In this document: piece after piece, positions 17,017 through 25,824 of the stretch
Layout of the letters: each line of letters starts with the position of its first letter
How positions within the stretch are numbered: the stretch's first letter is position 1
Source of the DNA: Acidimicrobiaceae bacterium
Lineage (GTDB): Bacteria; Actinomycetota; Acidimicrobiia; Acidimicrobiales; Ilumatobacteraceae
Length of the DNA stretch: 64,000 bases
NCBI GenBank assembly: GCA_947450115.1
Contig: CANFUE010000004.1
Coordinates: 1 to 64,000 of the forward strand
Reading direction: 5' to 3'
The notes under the pieces: generated by a model
The model's input: only the letters and a program-made list of their open reading frames with translations
Database searches by the model: none
What the model was told of the DNA's origin: nothing
Translations under genes and position numbers: made by a program

Positions 17017-17793
17017 TTATTTAGGTGGCATACGAATGCCACCGTCTACACGAATGCTCTCTGCGTTCATGTAGCTATTGGTAATGCATTCAATGACCAT
17101 TGAAGCGAGTTCTTCTGGGGCGCCGAGGCGCTGTGGGAAGAGCACACCTTTTTGCAAGTTTGCTTTGAAAGCTTCGCTGTTTTCACCATCACCGTAAATA
17201 GGTGTGTCGATGAGGCCCGGTGCCACTGTGTTCACGCGAACACCAATAGCTGCAAGGTCACGAGCAATAGGAAGTGTCATTCCTACAATGCCACCTTTTG
17301 ATGCGGAGTATGAGGCCTGACCAATTTGTCCGTCGAATGCTGCAACTGATGCGATGTTCACAATTGCACCGCGCTCACCATGTTCAAGTGGCTCAGTAAC
17401 ACTCATGGCAGTTGCTGCCAAACGAATACAGTCGAAAGAACCAATGAGGTTGATGGCAATTACTTTTTTAAATACATCGAGGTTGGCTGCTGAGTCGTAC
17501 GAACCATCTTTACCAACGGTGCGTTGTGCCCAACCAATGCCAGCAGAGTTCACAAGTACGCGAAGTGGGCCCATGGACTTTGCCATCTCCACTGCGTTGA
17601 TGATGTCTTCAGTCTTTGTGACATCAACCTTGCAAAATGCTCCCCCAATTTCTTTTGCTAATTCTTGTCCCTTGTCTTCTTGAAGGTCGGCTACGACGAC
17701 CTTCGCGCCACGCTTGGCGAGAAGACGGGCTGAGGCGGCACCAATTCCTGATGCTCCACCGGTCACTATTGCGCTTGCTCCTGAAATGTCCAT
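17017..17793 (-). CDS. Short-chain dehydrogenase (3-hydroxyacyl-CoA dehydrogenase type II-like)
   Basis: Classical SDR, 258 aa: cofactor motif TGGASGIGAASARLL, acidic residue at the end of strand 2 (VVVADLQ) indicating NAD(H), NSAG, and catalytic Ser and YSASKGG. The insertion with SMGPLRVLVNSAGIGWAQRT and the C-terminal FPQRLGAPEELASMVIECI resemble HSD17B10-type 2-methyl-3-hydroxybutyryl-CoA dehydrogenases. That function fits the acyl-CoA enzymes elsewhere in the window, but it is not proven by motif. It stands 9 bp after rnhA on the same strand. Confidence 0.87.
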   Translation of the reverse strand: MDISGASAIVTGGASGIGAASARLLAKRGAKVVVADLQEDKGQELAKEIGGAFCKVDVTKTEDIINAVEMAKSMGPLRVLVNSAGIGWAQRTVGKDGSYDSAANLDVFKKVIAINLIGSFDCIRLAATAMSVTEPLEHGERGAIVNIASVAAFDGQIGQASYSASKGGIVGMTLPIARDLAAIGVRVNTVAPGLIDTPIYGDGENSEAFKANLQKGVLFPQRLGAPEELASMVIECITNSYMNAESIRVDGGIRMPPK

Positions 17794-17802
17794 GGTGCGA
17801 GG

Positions 17803-18348
17803 CTATGCCGACGCAGCAGCAACTGCCAAAGCGTCGACCAAATCATTCATGGGTTCCCCAGAATGACCCTTCACCCAGGTGAAAAAGGTCTTTTCTGGCC
17901 CACGTTTCACCACCTCGGCGAGTAATTGCTCCCAGAGGTCTTGGTTTGCCACGGCCTGGCGTTGGGAGTTCTTCCAGCCTCGAGTGAGCCAACCCTGCCA
18001 CCATTTGTCGGTAAAGCACTTCACCACATAGATGCTATCGGAGCGCACTTCCACCACGCCGTTGATGTGGTGCAAAGAACGCAGGGCATCAATCACGGCG
18101 TACAACTCCATGCGCTGGTTGGTGCTTGGCTTTTCGGCCCCTGAGCCGTTAGGCACACCAGACGGTGAGATTGCCCATGCCCAGCCGCCGGGCCCTGGGT
18201 TTCCCGAGCATGCGCCATCGGTATAGACCACGGTGGCATTTTCTGGCACCCTGCTCGCCAAAGGCGTTGCCCGCAGCGCGTTCAACAGTTCCTTTGTGTT
18301 CATTGCAGAGGCACCAAAACCTAAATCAAGTTCCGTTGGAGTATCCAT
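17803..18348 (-). CDS. rnhA: Ribonuclease HI
   Basis: Degrades RNA in RNA-DNA hybrids. All four DEDD residues are visible: Asp in YTDGACSGNPGPGGW, Glu in RMELYAVIDAL, Asp in VRSDSIYV and Asp in GEPMNDLVD, with the accessory His in WVKGHSG. The ORF has about 35 residues before the core; ATG at 18303 would give a shorter and more usual protein. Neither start has a clear Shine-Dalgarno. Divergent from aceE. Confidence 0.93.
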   Translation of the reverse strand: MDTPTELDLGFGASAMNTKELLNALRATPLASRVPENATVVYTDGACSGNPGPGGWAWAISPSGVPNGSGAEKPSTNQRMELYAVIDALRSLHHINGVVEVRSDSIYVVKCFTDKWWQGWLTRGWKNSQRQAVANQDLWEQLLAEVVKRGPEKTFFTWVKGHSGEPMNDLVDALAVAAASA

Positions 18349-18403
18349 TGATATAGATCATTACCTATTTCTGCTCTAACGCTCGGTATCACGCTTCGCC
18401 TGC

Positions 18404-18409
18404 GAGAAT
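18404..18409 (+). promoter_or_regulatory. Putative -10 box of aceE
   Basis: GAGAAT, 6 nt before the aceE ATG, with no Shine-Dalgarno in between. This fits a leaderless start, with one base less like the consensus than other examples in the window. Confidence 0.35.
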
Positions 18410-18415
18410 AGACAC

Positions 18416-21124
18416 ATGATCTTCGACGGCTCCATGCACCAGCTTCCCGATATCGACCCCACCGAGACGAATGAGTGGATGGAGTCTCTCGACGCCGTCA
18501 TCGATTCGCACGGCAAAACACGCGCTCGGTATTTGCTTTCACGTTTGTTGGAACGCGCGCAACAGAACCAAGTCAGTTTTCCCGCCACCGTCTCTACCCC
18601 TTATGTGAACTCCATCCCGCGCGAACAAGAACCTTGGTTTCCTGGTGATGAGCATTTAGAGCGGCGCATTCGTGCTTACATCCGCTGGAACGCTGCTGTC
18701 ATGGTCATTCGCGCCAACACACGTGCCGAAGGAATTGGTGGACACCTGTCTACCTTTGCAAGTTCTGCATCGCTATACGAAATTGGTTTCAACCACTTCT
18801 TTCGAGGTAAAGACGATGGGCAAGCCGGCGACCACATTTATTTCCAAGGACACGCCGCACCAGGTGTTTATGCACGTGCATTTCTTGAAGGGCGCCTCAG
18901 CACCGACGACCTCGACCACTACCGCCGCGAAATTGGTCGCGAAGGAAAAGGTCTCTCGAGTTATCCGCATCCACGCTTAATGCCCGACTTCTGGGAATAC
19001 CCAACAGTGTCTATGGGTCTTGGCCCCATTACCGCTTTGTACCATGCGCGTTTTAATCGTTACTTGTTGAATCGCAAACTCGACGACACGTCAGCAAGTC
19101 GCGTATGGGCTTTTCTTGGCGACGGCGAATGTGATGAGCCAGAAACACTTGGCGCATTGTCGCTTGCGTCACGTGAACAACTCGACAACTTAGTTTTTGT
19201 GGTGAACTGCAACCTGCAACGCCTCGATGGCCCAGTACGTGGCAACGGCAAAATCATTCAAGAACTTGAAGCAACCTTTCGTGGTGCCGGGTGGAATGTC
19301 ATCAAGGTCATTTGGGGTTCCAAGTGGGACGATCTGCTTGCTCGCGACGTCGACGGTGTATTGCTGAATCAAATGAACACCACGGTTGATGGTGAATTCC
19401 AGCGCTACACGGTGGAAGACGGCTCATACATTCGTGAAAACTTCTTTGGCCCCGACCCACGCTTGCGCCAAATGGTGTCGCATCTCACCGATGAAGACCT
19501 CAGTGTGTTGCCACGTGGCGGCCACGACTACCGCAAGCTGTATGCCGCTTATCGCTCAGCTGCAGAAAATTTAGGTTCGGGTCGGCCAACTGCCATTTTG
19601 TGCAAGACCGTGAAGGGTTGGACCCTTGGTCCGTCCATTGAAGGCCGTAACGCTACGCATCAAATTAAAAAGATGAATGCCGATCAGTTGCGCGTGTTGC
19701 GCGATCGCTTGTACCTCCAAGATGAAATTCCCGATAGCGCATTAGAAGCCGACGAGCCACCGTATTTCCGCCCCGCTGAAACAAGTGTGGAATACCAATA
19801 CATGATGGAGCGCCGTCGTGCACTGGGAGGGCCCGTGCCCAAACGTGTTGTTATTGCGCGTCGCCCATTGTCGTTGCCCGCACCAGAAGTATTTGAAGAA
19901 CTGCGTGCAGGAAGTGGCGAGCAAGCGGTGAGCACCACCATGAGCTTTACGCGTTTACTACGCAACCTGGCTCGCGATGAAAACTTTGGTGCACGCGTTG
20001 TGCCCATCATTCCCGACGAAGCACGCACCTTTGGCATGGATGCCCTCTTTCGTGAGTTGCGCATTTATGCAAGCCAAGGGCAAAAGTACGAACCAGTCGA
20101 CCACGACCTCTTGTTGTCGTACGCCGAATCGGCCGACGGACAAATTCTTGAAGAAGGCATTACTGAAGCAGGAAGTTTGGCTTCCTTCATTGCCGCCGGC
20201 ACAAGTTATGCAACTCGTGGAGTTCCCATGGTGCCGTTCTACACGTTCTATTCCATGTTCGGATTCCAACGAGTAGGTGACCTCATTTGGCAAGCAGCCG
20301 ATGCCCGCACGCGAGGCTTCCTTCTTGGCGCAACTGCTGGGCGCACAACACTGATGGGCGAAGGCCTGCAACATCAAGATGGCCACAGTTTGGTACTAGC
20401 AAGCACGGTGCCGCCATGTCAGTCGTATGACCCCGCCTTTGCGTACGAAGTTGGTGCAATTATCGAAGACGGCCTCGAGCGCATGTATGGCAGCAACCCA
20501 GAAGACATTTTCTATTACATCACTTTGTACAACGAGAACTACCCCATGCCCGCTCAACCGAAATCTGTTGAATCACAGCACATCACACGAGGGCTCTACA
20601 AGTTTGCCGACGCACCTGAGGCACCACTACAAGCAACAATTCTTTTCTCGGGAAGCGCACATACCGCTGCTCGCGAAGCAGCAAAAGAACTTCTTGAGAA
20701 CTACGGCGTTGGAGTTGAGTTGTGGTCAGCAACTTCATACAAAAACTTGCGCGAAGAGGCAATGAACTGCGAGCGCATTGCTCGCCTCAACCCCACACAC
20801 CCGCCAGCAATTCCGCTTGTTACGCGTTTACTCAACGATGCCCCAGGGCCCATTGTTGCTGTTACCGACTTCATGCGTATTGTCCCCGAGCAAGTTGCTC
20901 GCTATATTCCCAACAAAACATTTGTGCCATTAGGAACTGATGGAATGGGCCGCAGCGACACTCGCGAAGCGCTACGCCAATACTTTGAGAACGACATGCC
21001 AAGCATTGTGGTCACTGTTTTGCATGCTTTGCAGCAAGATGGAAAAGTAACTGCAGACGTAGTAGAAAAAGCATTGAATAAATACAACATTGCACCCAAT
21101 AGCCCTTCACCCTTTTTGCACTAA
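18416..21124 (+). CDS. aceE: Pyruvate dehydrogenase E1, homodimeric type
   Basis: 902 aa, the length of single-chain E1. The thiamine-diphosphate motif is GDGECDEPETLGAL through VVNCNLQRLDGPVRGNGKI. HPHPRLMPDFWEYPTVSMG-type text and the RDENFGARVVPIIPDEARTFGMD segment are characteristic of AceE. E1 decarboxylates pyruvate and acetylates the lipoyl arm of E2. The E2, E3 and lipoylation enzymes are encoded at 8-12.6 kb on the other strand, so all PDH parts lie within about 13 kb. The gene is followed at 9 bp by an HhH-GPD protein gene. Confidence 0.96.
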   Translation: MIFDGSMHQLPDIDPTETNEWMESLDAVIDSHGKTRARYLLSRLLERAQQNQVSFPATVSTPYVNSIPREQEPWFPGDEHLERRIRAYIRWNAAVMVIRANTRAEGIGGHLSTFASSASLYEIGFNHFFRGKDDGQAGDHIYFQGHAAPGVYARAFLEGRLSTDDLDHYRREIGREGKGLSSYPHPRLMPDFWEYPTVSMGLGPITALYHARFNRYLLNRKLDDTSASRVWAFLGDGECDEPETLGALSLASREQLDNLVFVVNCNLQRLDGPVRGNGKIIQELEATFRGAGWNVIKVIWGSKWDDLLARDVDGVLLNQMNTTVDGEFQRYTVEDGSYIRENFFGPDPRLRQMVSHLTDEDLSVLPRGGHDYRKLYAAYRSAAENLGSGRPTAILCKTVKGWTLGPSIEGRNATHQIKKMNADQLRVLRDRLYLQDEIPDSALEADEPPYFRPAETSVEYQYMMERRRALGGPVPKRVVIARRPLSLPAPEVFEELRAGSGEQAVSTTMSFTRLLRNLARDENFGARVVPIIPDEARTFGMDALFRELRIYASQGQKYEPVDHDLLLSYAESADGQILEEGITEAGSLASFIAAGTSYATRGVPMVPFYTFYSMFGFQRVGDLIWQAADARTRGFLLGATAGRTTLMGEGLQHQDGHSLVLASTVPPCQSYDPAFAYEVGAIIEDGLERMYGSNPEDIFYYITLYNENYPMPAQPKSVESQHITRGLYKFADAPEAPLQATILFSGSAHTAAREAAKELLENYGVGVELWSATSYKNLREEAMNCERIARLNPTHPPAIPLVTRLLNDAPGPIVAVTDFMRIVPEQVARYIPNKTFVPLGTDGMGRSDTREALRQYFENDMPSIVVTVLHALQQDGKVTADVVEKALNKYNIAPNSPSPFLH

Positions 21125-21133
21125 GAGAACATC

Positions 21134-21739
21134 ATGAGCACAGGAACCCTCTACATCACCGGAGACACCGCAGCCGACAAGTTGCTGAATACCAATGGAA
21201 CCGCACTGCTCATTGGCATGTTGCTCGATCAGCAAGTGCCCATGGAATGGGCGTTCAAAGGTCCTGCCACCATCAAAGCGCGCTTGGGCCACCTTGACCC
21301 AAAGAAAATTTCACTCATCGACGTAGAAGATTTTGTTGCCATGTGTTGTGAAAAGCCAGCCATTCATCGTTTCCCGGCATCAATGAGCAGGCGCATTCAC
21401 GAACTGTGCTGCATCATCGCCCGCGACTACAAGAACAAGGGTGAAAACATGTGGGCAGGCGTCACCGACGCAGCAGTACTCACCGAACGCCTGCGCATTC
21501 TTCCTGGGTTCGGCGAAGAAAAAGCACAAATATTTATTGCACTCCTCGGCAAACGCATGGGTGTTATTCCTAAAAATTGGAAAACTGAAGCCGGTGTATT
21601 CAGCGACACCAACCCCCGCACTGTTGCCGACATCACATCGCCCGAAACGCTGCTGATGGTGCGTACCTGGAAAAAGGCCGAGAAGGCAGCTGCACGCGAT
21701 AAGCAGAGCCGCCCCTTGAAAGCTAAAACCAGCAAATGA
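21134..21739 (+). CDS. HhH-GPD family DNA glycosylase-like protein (TIGR03252 type)
   Basis: 201 aa. The sequence TGDTAADKLLNTNGTALLIGMLLDQQVPMEWAF is the N-terminus of an actinobacterial HhH-GPD family that lacks an assigned substrate. The helix-hairpin-helix region is LPGFGEEKAQIFIALLGKR, and a typical base-excision catalytic Asp or Lys is not obvious after it. Predicted nucleic-acid repair role only. The stop overlaps the galE start (ATGA). Confidence 0.82.
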   Translation: MSTGTLYITGDTAADKLLNTNGTALLIGMLLDQQVPMEWAFKGPATIKARLGHLDPKKISLIDVEDFVAMCCEKPAIHRFPASMSRRIHELCCIIARDYKNKGENMWAGVTDAAVLTERLRILPGFGEEKAQIFIALLGKRMGVIPKNWKTEAGVFSDTNPRTVADITSPETLLMVRTWKKAEKAAARDKQSRPLKAKTSK

Positions 21740-22719
21740 CCACCCTCGTCACTGGTGGTGCTGGCTATATCGGTTCGCATACCGTTCGACAGCTGGTGAG
21801 CGCCGGACGCGACGTAGTTGTATTCGACTCGCTGGAACTCGGTCACCGCGAATCTTTGCTTGGTACCGAGTTAGTTGTGGGCAATATCGCCAATCAAGAG
21901 CTCGTTACATCGGTGTGCAAGAAGTACGACATTACCGAAGTCATTCACTTTGCCGCATACAAAAGTGTCGGCGAATCGATGAGTAACCCTGGTCGTTATT
22001 TTTCGAATAATGTCACTGGCTCAACACTTCTTGTAGAAGCCCTCGCACAAGCCGGCGTCAATCAAATTGTTTTCTCATCATCTGCCTCGGTGTATGGAAC
22101 ACCCGATTCTGTACCTGTGTGCGAAGATGCGCCTCTTCACCCCGAGAGCGTGTACGCCGAAACGAAATTCATGACTGAACGCATGTTGCATTGGTTTAGC
22201 GAAACCCATGGCGTGCGTTCCGTGAGCCTTCGCTACTTCAACGCCGCTGGCGACTCATTCGATTCGCTCATCGGAGAAGACTGGTCGGTCACCACCAACC
22301 TCGTACCGGTTGTTATGAAAGCAACTCTGGGCAAGCGTGATGCTCTAGAAGTTTTTGGTAACGACTACCCCACCCGCGACGGCACCGGCATTCGCGACTA
22401 CATTCACGTTGTTGACCTTGCCGATGCTCACATCAAGGCTTTGGACTATCTCGCAGTAGGCAAACCCACTATTGCATGCAATGTGGGCACCGGAACGGGT
22501 ACAACAGTGCTCGAAGTCATTCAGGCAACTGAACGCATTTCTGGCCGCAAAGTTCCATACGTCATGTCACCGCGTCGTTCCGGCGACCCCGTTGAGGTGT
22601 ACGCCGACCCCGCTTTTTCTGCGCAAACTCTTGGATGGCAAGCGCAGTATTCACTCGACGACATCATTTCCACTGCGTGGCAATGGCACAGCACCCATAT
22701 TGACGGTTACGCCAAATAG
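21736..22719 (+). CDS. galE: UDP-glucose 4-epimerase
   Basis: 327 aa extended SDR: VTGGAGYIGSHTVRQL, catalytic Ser in FSSSASVYG, and YAETKFM (YxxxK). FNAAG, DYPTRDGTGIRDYIHVVDLADAH and NVGTGTGTTVLEVI are diagnostic of GalE. It interconverts UDP-glucose and UDP-galactose, which fits the glycan genes that begin just downstream. Its stop codon directly abuts the stop of the convergent alpha/beta hydrolase gene. Confidence 0.94.
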   Translation: MTTLVTGGAGYIGSHTVRQLVSAGRDVVVFDSLELGHRESLLGTELVVGNIANQELVTSVCKKYDITEVIHFAAYKSVGESMSNPGRYFSNNVTGSTLLVEALAQAGVNQIVFSSSASVYGTPDSVPVCEDAPLHPESVYAETKFMTERMLHWFSETHGVRSVSLRYFNAAGDSFDSLIGEDWSVTTNLVPVVMKATLGKRDALEVFGNDYPTRDGTGIRDYIHVVDLADAHIKALDYLAVGKPTIACNVGTGTGTTVLEVIQATERISGRKVPYVMSPRRSGDPVEVYADPAFSAQTLGWQAQYSLDDIISTAWQWHSTHIDGYAK

Positions 22720-23520
22720 TTAGGAAGCTAAGCGCGATCTTTCGCGATCAAGCCATCCGAACAAAACAGCAAGTGCTCGCGGGTCGTGACGCAAGCGGTG
22801 CCCGGCACCAGCAATAATGCGCAACTCTGCCGAGCCATGAGCCTGAGCTAGCGCACGTGCGTCGGCTGTTGGCACGCTTTCGTCATCGTCACCGTGCAGC
22901 ACCATGAGCGGACGCGGTGCAAACCGACGTGCCGCATCGATGGGGCGAAACCGCCTGAGTTCTCTGCTCCACTCATCGAAGTTCTGCGGAAACCCCGCAC
23001 GTCGAATTGCCCCAATATCTCGTGCATGTTCTAAAAATCGACGAGGCTGCTCGGCCCAGTCATCGAAGTCGGCGCGACCACTGAGCGATACACAACCATT
23101 CACTCGGGGGTCGTCGGCCGCAACACACAAAGCCACCGAAGCCCCCGTGTTGGTGCCTACCAACCACACGCTGTCGACATTGCCAATAGCTACTAAGTGA
23201 TCAATAGCTGCTCGCAGGTCGTCAACCCAACCTTGTAATGAGAAGTCGCCTTCACTTGCACCACATCCGCGAAAGGTAAAAGTTAATGCTGCACACCCCA
23301 CTTCATTTGCCATGCGGTCGATGACTTGAGGGAATGTGCCAGCCGACTGGCGAGCATCTAATGGCCCAATGGGAAAACCGTGACACAAAATAACGCCAGG
23401 CAACGGACCAAAGACACCATGAGGTCGAGCAAAATAACTAGACAGTGTTAACCCGCTCGACAAAAACGTCGAGTTGCTCACCATTGTGTTCACTGCACCA
23501 GAGTTTTCGCCTGCAGCCAT
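22720..23520 (-). CDS. Alpha/beta-hydrolase fold protein with atypical nucleophile
   Basis: 266 aa. The oxyanion strand (GVILCHGFPIGPLDARQSAG), acid residue (VLHGDDDESVP) and His (IAGAGHRLRHD) of the fold are present. At the nucleophile elbow, however, the text is VGTNTGASVAL: the GxSxG centre is Asn instead of Ser. Either the protein is not a hydrolase or it uses another residue. The ATG follows a possible in-frame upstream region with no clear ribosome-binding site. Orientation is opposite to galE. Confidence 0.78.
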   Translation of the reverse strand: MAAGENSGAVNTMVSNSTFLSSGLTLSSYFARPHGVFGPLPGVILCHGFPIGPLDARQSAGTFPQVIDRMANEVGCAALTFTFRGCGASEGDFSLQGWVDDLRAAIDHLVAIGNVDSVWLVGTNTGASVALCVAADDPRVNGCVSLSGRADFDDWAEQPRRFLEHARDIGAIRRAGFPQNFDEWSRELRRFRPIDAARRFAPRPLMVLHGDDDESVPTADARALAQAHGSAELRIIAGAGHRLRHDPRALAVLFGWLDRERSRLAS

Positions 23521-23528
23521 ATAAAGAG

Positions 23529-23753
23529 TTAGGCGCGGGGAGCGCGCATCCGGCGAGTTTTACCTGGGGTTGCCAGTGTGTAACCACGATTGCGTGCTTC
23601 TATTTCAGAGTCGGGTCCAAAACACAAACCCACTTCACTAGCCACAATGTCGTTGATGATGGTGGGGTCATTCCAGTTGTCGAGGTCATAAACAAGCTGT
23701 GTTCGTTTGTCTCCGAGATAGCGCGTATGTTCAAACTTGATGGGTCTCTCCAT
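23529..23753 (-). CDS. Small hypothetical protein
   Basis: 74 aa, unrecognised. The ORF track begins at 23867, but the ATG at 23753 (MERPIKFEHTRY...) has a TACTCT box 7 nt upstream and the longer frame would overlap the divergent gene. The protein is hydrophilic, ends in a basic tail (GKTRRMRAPRA) and has one Cys. Its clean reading and charged, non-repetitive composition argue for a real gene. It lies 8 bp upstream of the hydrolase gene on the same strand, so the two may be co-transcribed. Confidence 0.6.
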   Translation of the reverse strand: MERPIKFEHTRYLGDKRTQLVYDLDNWNDPTIINDIVASEVGLCFGPDSEIEARNRGYTLATPGKTRRMRAPRA

Positions 23754-23760
23754 GCACCCA

Positions 23761-23766
23761 AGAGTA
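23761..23766 (-). promoter_or_regulatory. Putative -10 box of leaderless promoter
   Basis: TACTCT on the minus strand, 7 nt before ATG 23753, identical in sequence to the box at 13116. It supports the shorter start of the 74-aa gene. Confidence 0.4.
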
Positions 23767-23807
23767 GCGGCACTAGGCTCTGTGCTGTGGCGCCAAGCGA
23801 GAACGAC

Positions 23808-24050
23808 ATGAAAGAGTTTCTGACGCAACTTCAAGAAACCGACGCCCTTCTTGGTGAAACGGCCCAAAAGCGTGTGCGCGAATATCAGCTACTCAACGGA
23901 ATGCCCGTTGAGACATACAAGTTCCCCACCTACAAGTCTGCCGAGGAACAAAAGGTCTGGGTCCATCACTGGTGGGTACGTCCATTGCGTTTCATTTACC
24001 GTCACCTTCCCCAAGGCATCCGTTCCCACATCAAACGAGTGGCAACATGA
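23808..24050 (+). CDS. Small hypothetical protein coupled to a glycosyltransferase
   Basis: 80 aa (MKEFLTQLQETDALLGE...), not recognised. It begins with a helical region and ends in a Trp/Arg-rich segment (WVHHWWVRPLRFIYRHLPQG) that could be a membrane-surface helix. An in-frame GTG at 23787 with a TAGGCT box before it is an alternative leaderless start. The stop overlaps the start of the GT2 gene (ATGA). The ORF track entry from 23445 is too long, because it runs through the divergent gene. Possible accessory subunit of the glycosyltransferase (inference). Confidence 0.6.
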   Translation: MKEFLTQLQETDALLGETAQKRVREYQLLNGMPVETYKFPTYKSAEEQKVWVHHWWVRPLRFIYRHLPQGIRSHIKRVAT

Positions 24051-25426
24051 CCACGACCGCTCGACGCATGGGGCCCTACATCGCTTTTGTTCCAGCACAT
24101 TGCAAGTTGGAACGAGAATTCCGCACAGAGATGGGCAAATGGTTGAGGGCTTCAACATACGACATGGTGTATGGCGACTCGTTGCACCCCACCGACGACA
24201 AATATGAAGAACCTATTCAGGTACTGCGCCCGGGTTGGTCGCCTGAACGACTCCGTGGTCATTGTTACGTCGGTGAAGTGGTTCTGGCGACATCTGCTCT
24301 TGTTGCGCGAGCAGGTGGTGCCGACGCGCTGTGCTCATTGTCGGCACACCACCGTGCGTTACTTCTCAGCGAACATGCTTCGTCAATTGGTCGCATGCCG
24401 CTCTTTTTGTATAGCGCACCATGGGAACACAGGTTCCCTAGCGCCGATCTTGACGCGGTGAAGTCTCACTGCTTACGTACTGGAATTGATGCTCAGTGTT
24501 CCCTCAACGACAGTGGCTCTGGGGTTGTCGTCAAACGCACGCGCAATAATGACCCCTCAGTAACTGTCATCATTCCTACACGCGGCACCGAAGCAGAAGT
24601 ACGTGGCAAGAAGCATGTCTTAGCGGCACATGCCATTGCACAGTTGGTAGAACACTCAACATTTCAAAATTTCGACATCATTGTTGTTGTCGATGAAGCA
24701 ACTCCAGAACATGCACTGCAGGAAATCATTCAAGCTGCACCCGGCCGTGTTCGCATTGTCCCTTTTGATCGCCCTTTTAATTTTGCTGAAAAAGTGAACC
24801 TCGGTGCCGCACACACCACAGCTGATTATTTGCTGCTACTCAACGACGACACAGAGCCGAGCAATCCACACCTCATAGAAACTCTGTTGAGTTATTTCAC
24901 TGATGAGACTGTGGGTCTCGTTGGACCAAAACTTCTCTATGAAGATGGCTCCATTCAAAGTGCCGGACATTTTTTTAATCCGGTTCCCTACGACACTTAT
25001 CGTGGTTTTCCTGGAAATTGTGCCGGTGCATACAACATGCTCACCGTTGCACGAGAAGTTTCCAGCGTTATTGCGGCATGCGCACTCACCCCCCGAAAGG
25101 TTTTTGTTGAAGTGGGTGGGCTCAGCACACAATTTCCTGGCGATTACAACGACATCGACTTTGCACTCAAGATGCAACTACTCGGTAAACGAGTCATCTA
25201 TACCCCGCATACCGATTGCTTCCATTTTGAGTCAAAGACTCGCGAAGCAAAACTCAACCCAGCACATGTTGCGCTCTTAGGCGAACGGTGGCGCGACCAA
25301 TTGGAAAATGAAACCTACGGGCACCCTGCACTGCAGAAGTACCAGGTGACGTGGAAGTCAAACCGTCCGGGTCAGAGATCTGTCGATGAAGCAGTGGGCC
25401 CCACTGCGCCAATCGCATCGAAATAA
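24047..25426 (+). CDS. Family 2 glycosyltransferase
   Basis: 459 aa from the ATG that overlaps the preceding stop; the ORF-track start at 23972 is a shadow extension. The N-terminal 150 residues are of unknown type. The GT-A domain begins at about residue 170: SVTVIIPTRG, then IIVVVDEAT, NFAEKVNLGAAHTTADYLLLLNDDTEP with the metal-binding DD, and GGLSTQFPGDYNDIDFALKMQLLGKR. This layout is common in rhamnosyl- or galactofuranosyl-type transferases for surface polysaccharide. Its 3' end overlaps the convergent gene by 55 bp. Confidence 0.87.
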   Translation: MTTTARRMGPYIAFVPAHCKLEREFRTEMGKWLRASTYDMVYGDSLHPTDDKYEEPIQVLRPGWSPERLRGHCYVGEVVLATSALVARAGGADALCSLSAHHRALLLSEHASSIGRMPLFLYSAPWEHRFPSADLDAVKSHCLRTGIDAQCSLNDSGSGVVVKRTRNNDPSVTVIIPTRGTEAEVRGKKHVLAAHAIAQLVEHSTFQNFDIIVVVDEATPEHALQEIIQAAPGRVRIVPFDRPFNFAEKVNLGAAHTTADYLLLLNDDTEPSNPHLIETLLSYFTDETVGLVGPKLLYEDGSIQSAGHFFNPVPYDTYRGFPGNCAGAYNMLTVAREVSSVIAACALTPRKVFVEVGGLSTQFPGDYNDIDFALKMQLLGKRVIYTPHTDCFHFESKTREAKLNPAHVALLGERWRDQLENETYGHPALQKYQVTWKSNRPGQRSVDEAVGPTAPIASK

Positions 25427-25824
25427 GCCAGGTGTGCTTGCACCACATAGACCACATCGACATCTTCAAGGAGTTCCACTCCCGCTTTGCCTGCTTCTGC
25501 AAGTAAATAACCGGTGAGTTGATCTTCGGTAATGAGCACTACATCGTGAATCTCTTGTGGCCGGTCTACTACCTTGTCGGGCTGTAAACCTTGCGCGTGT
25601 AACCAGCGCATATGCAGCACCAACATCTCACGCAATTCATCGGGGGTGAGGCGACCTTGCGTTGAGGATGGCAAAAGGTCTGCGACAAACTCCGTTGCCT
25701 CTACGAGGTCATAAACGGCACGAGGCGCAACGGCGTCAAGCCGTCGCGCCTCGCGACCAACTACCAATGCAGCAATCAGAAATACTGATAGAGCTGCTGC
25801 AACTATGAAAAGAGCGAGAATCAA
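25372..25824 (-). CDS. Hypothetical membrane-anchored protein
   Basis: 150 aa. One N-terminal membrane segment (residues 1-22, ILALFIVAAALSVFLIAALVVG) is followed by a cytosolic or extracytoplasmic helical domain. No family recognised. The start codon overlaps the stop of the upstream acyl-CoA dehydrogenase gene (ATGA), so the two are probably translated together. Its last 18 codons are antisense to the end of the GT2 gene. Confidence 0.68.
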   Translation of the reverse strand: MILALFIVAAALSVFLIAALVVGREARRLDAVAPRAVYDLVEATEFVADLLPSSTQGRLTPDELREMLVLHMRWLHAQGLQPDKVVDRPQEIHDVVLITEDQLTGYLLAEAGKAGVELLEDVDVVYVVQAHLAYFDAIGAVGPTASSTDL

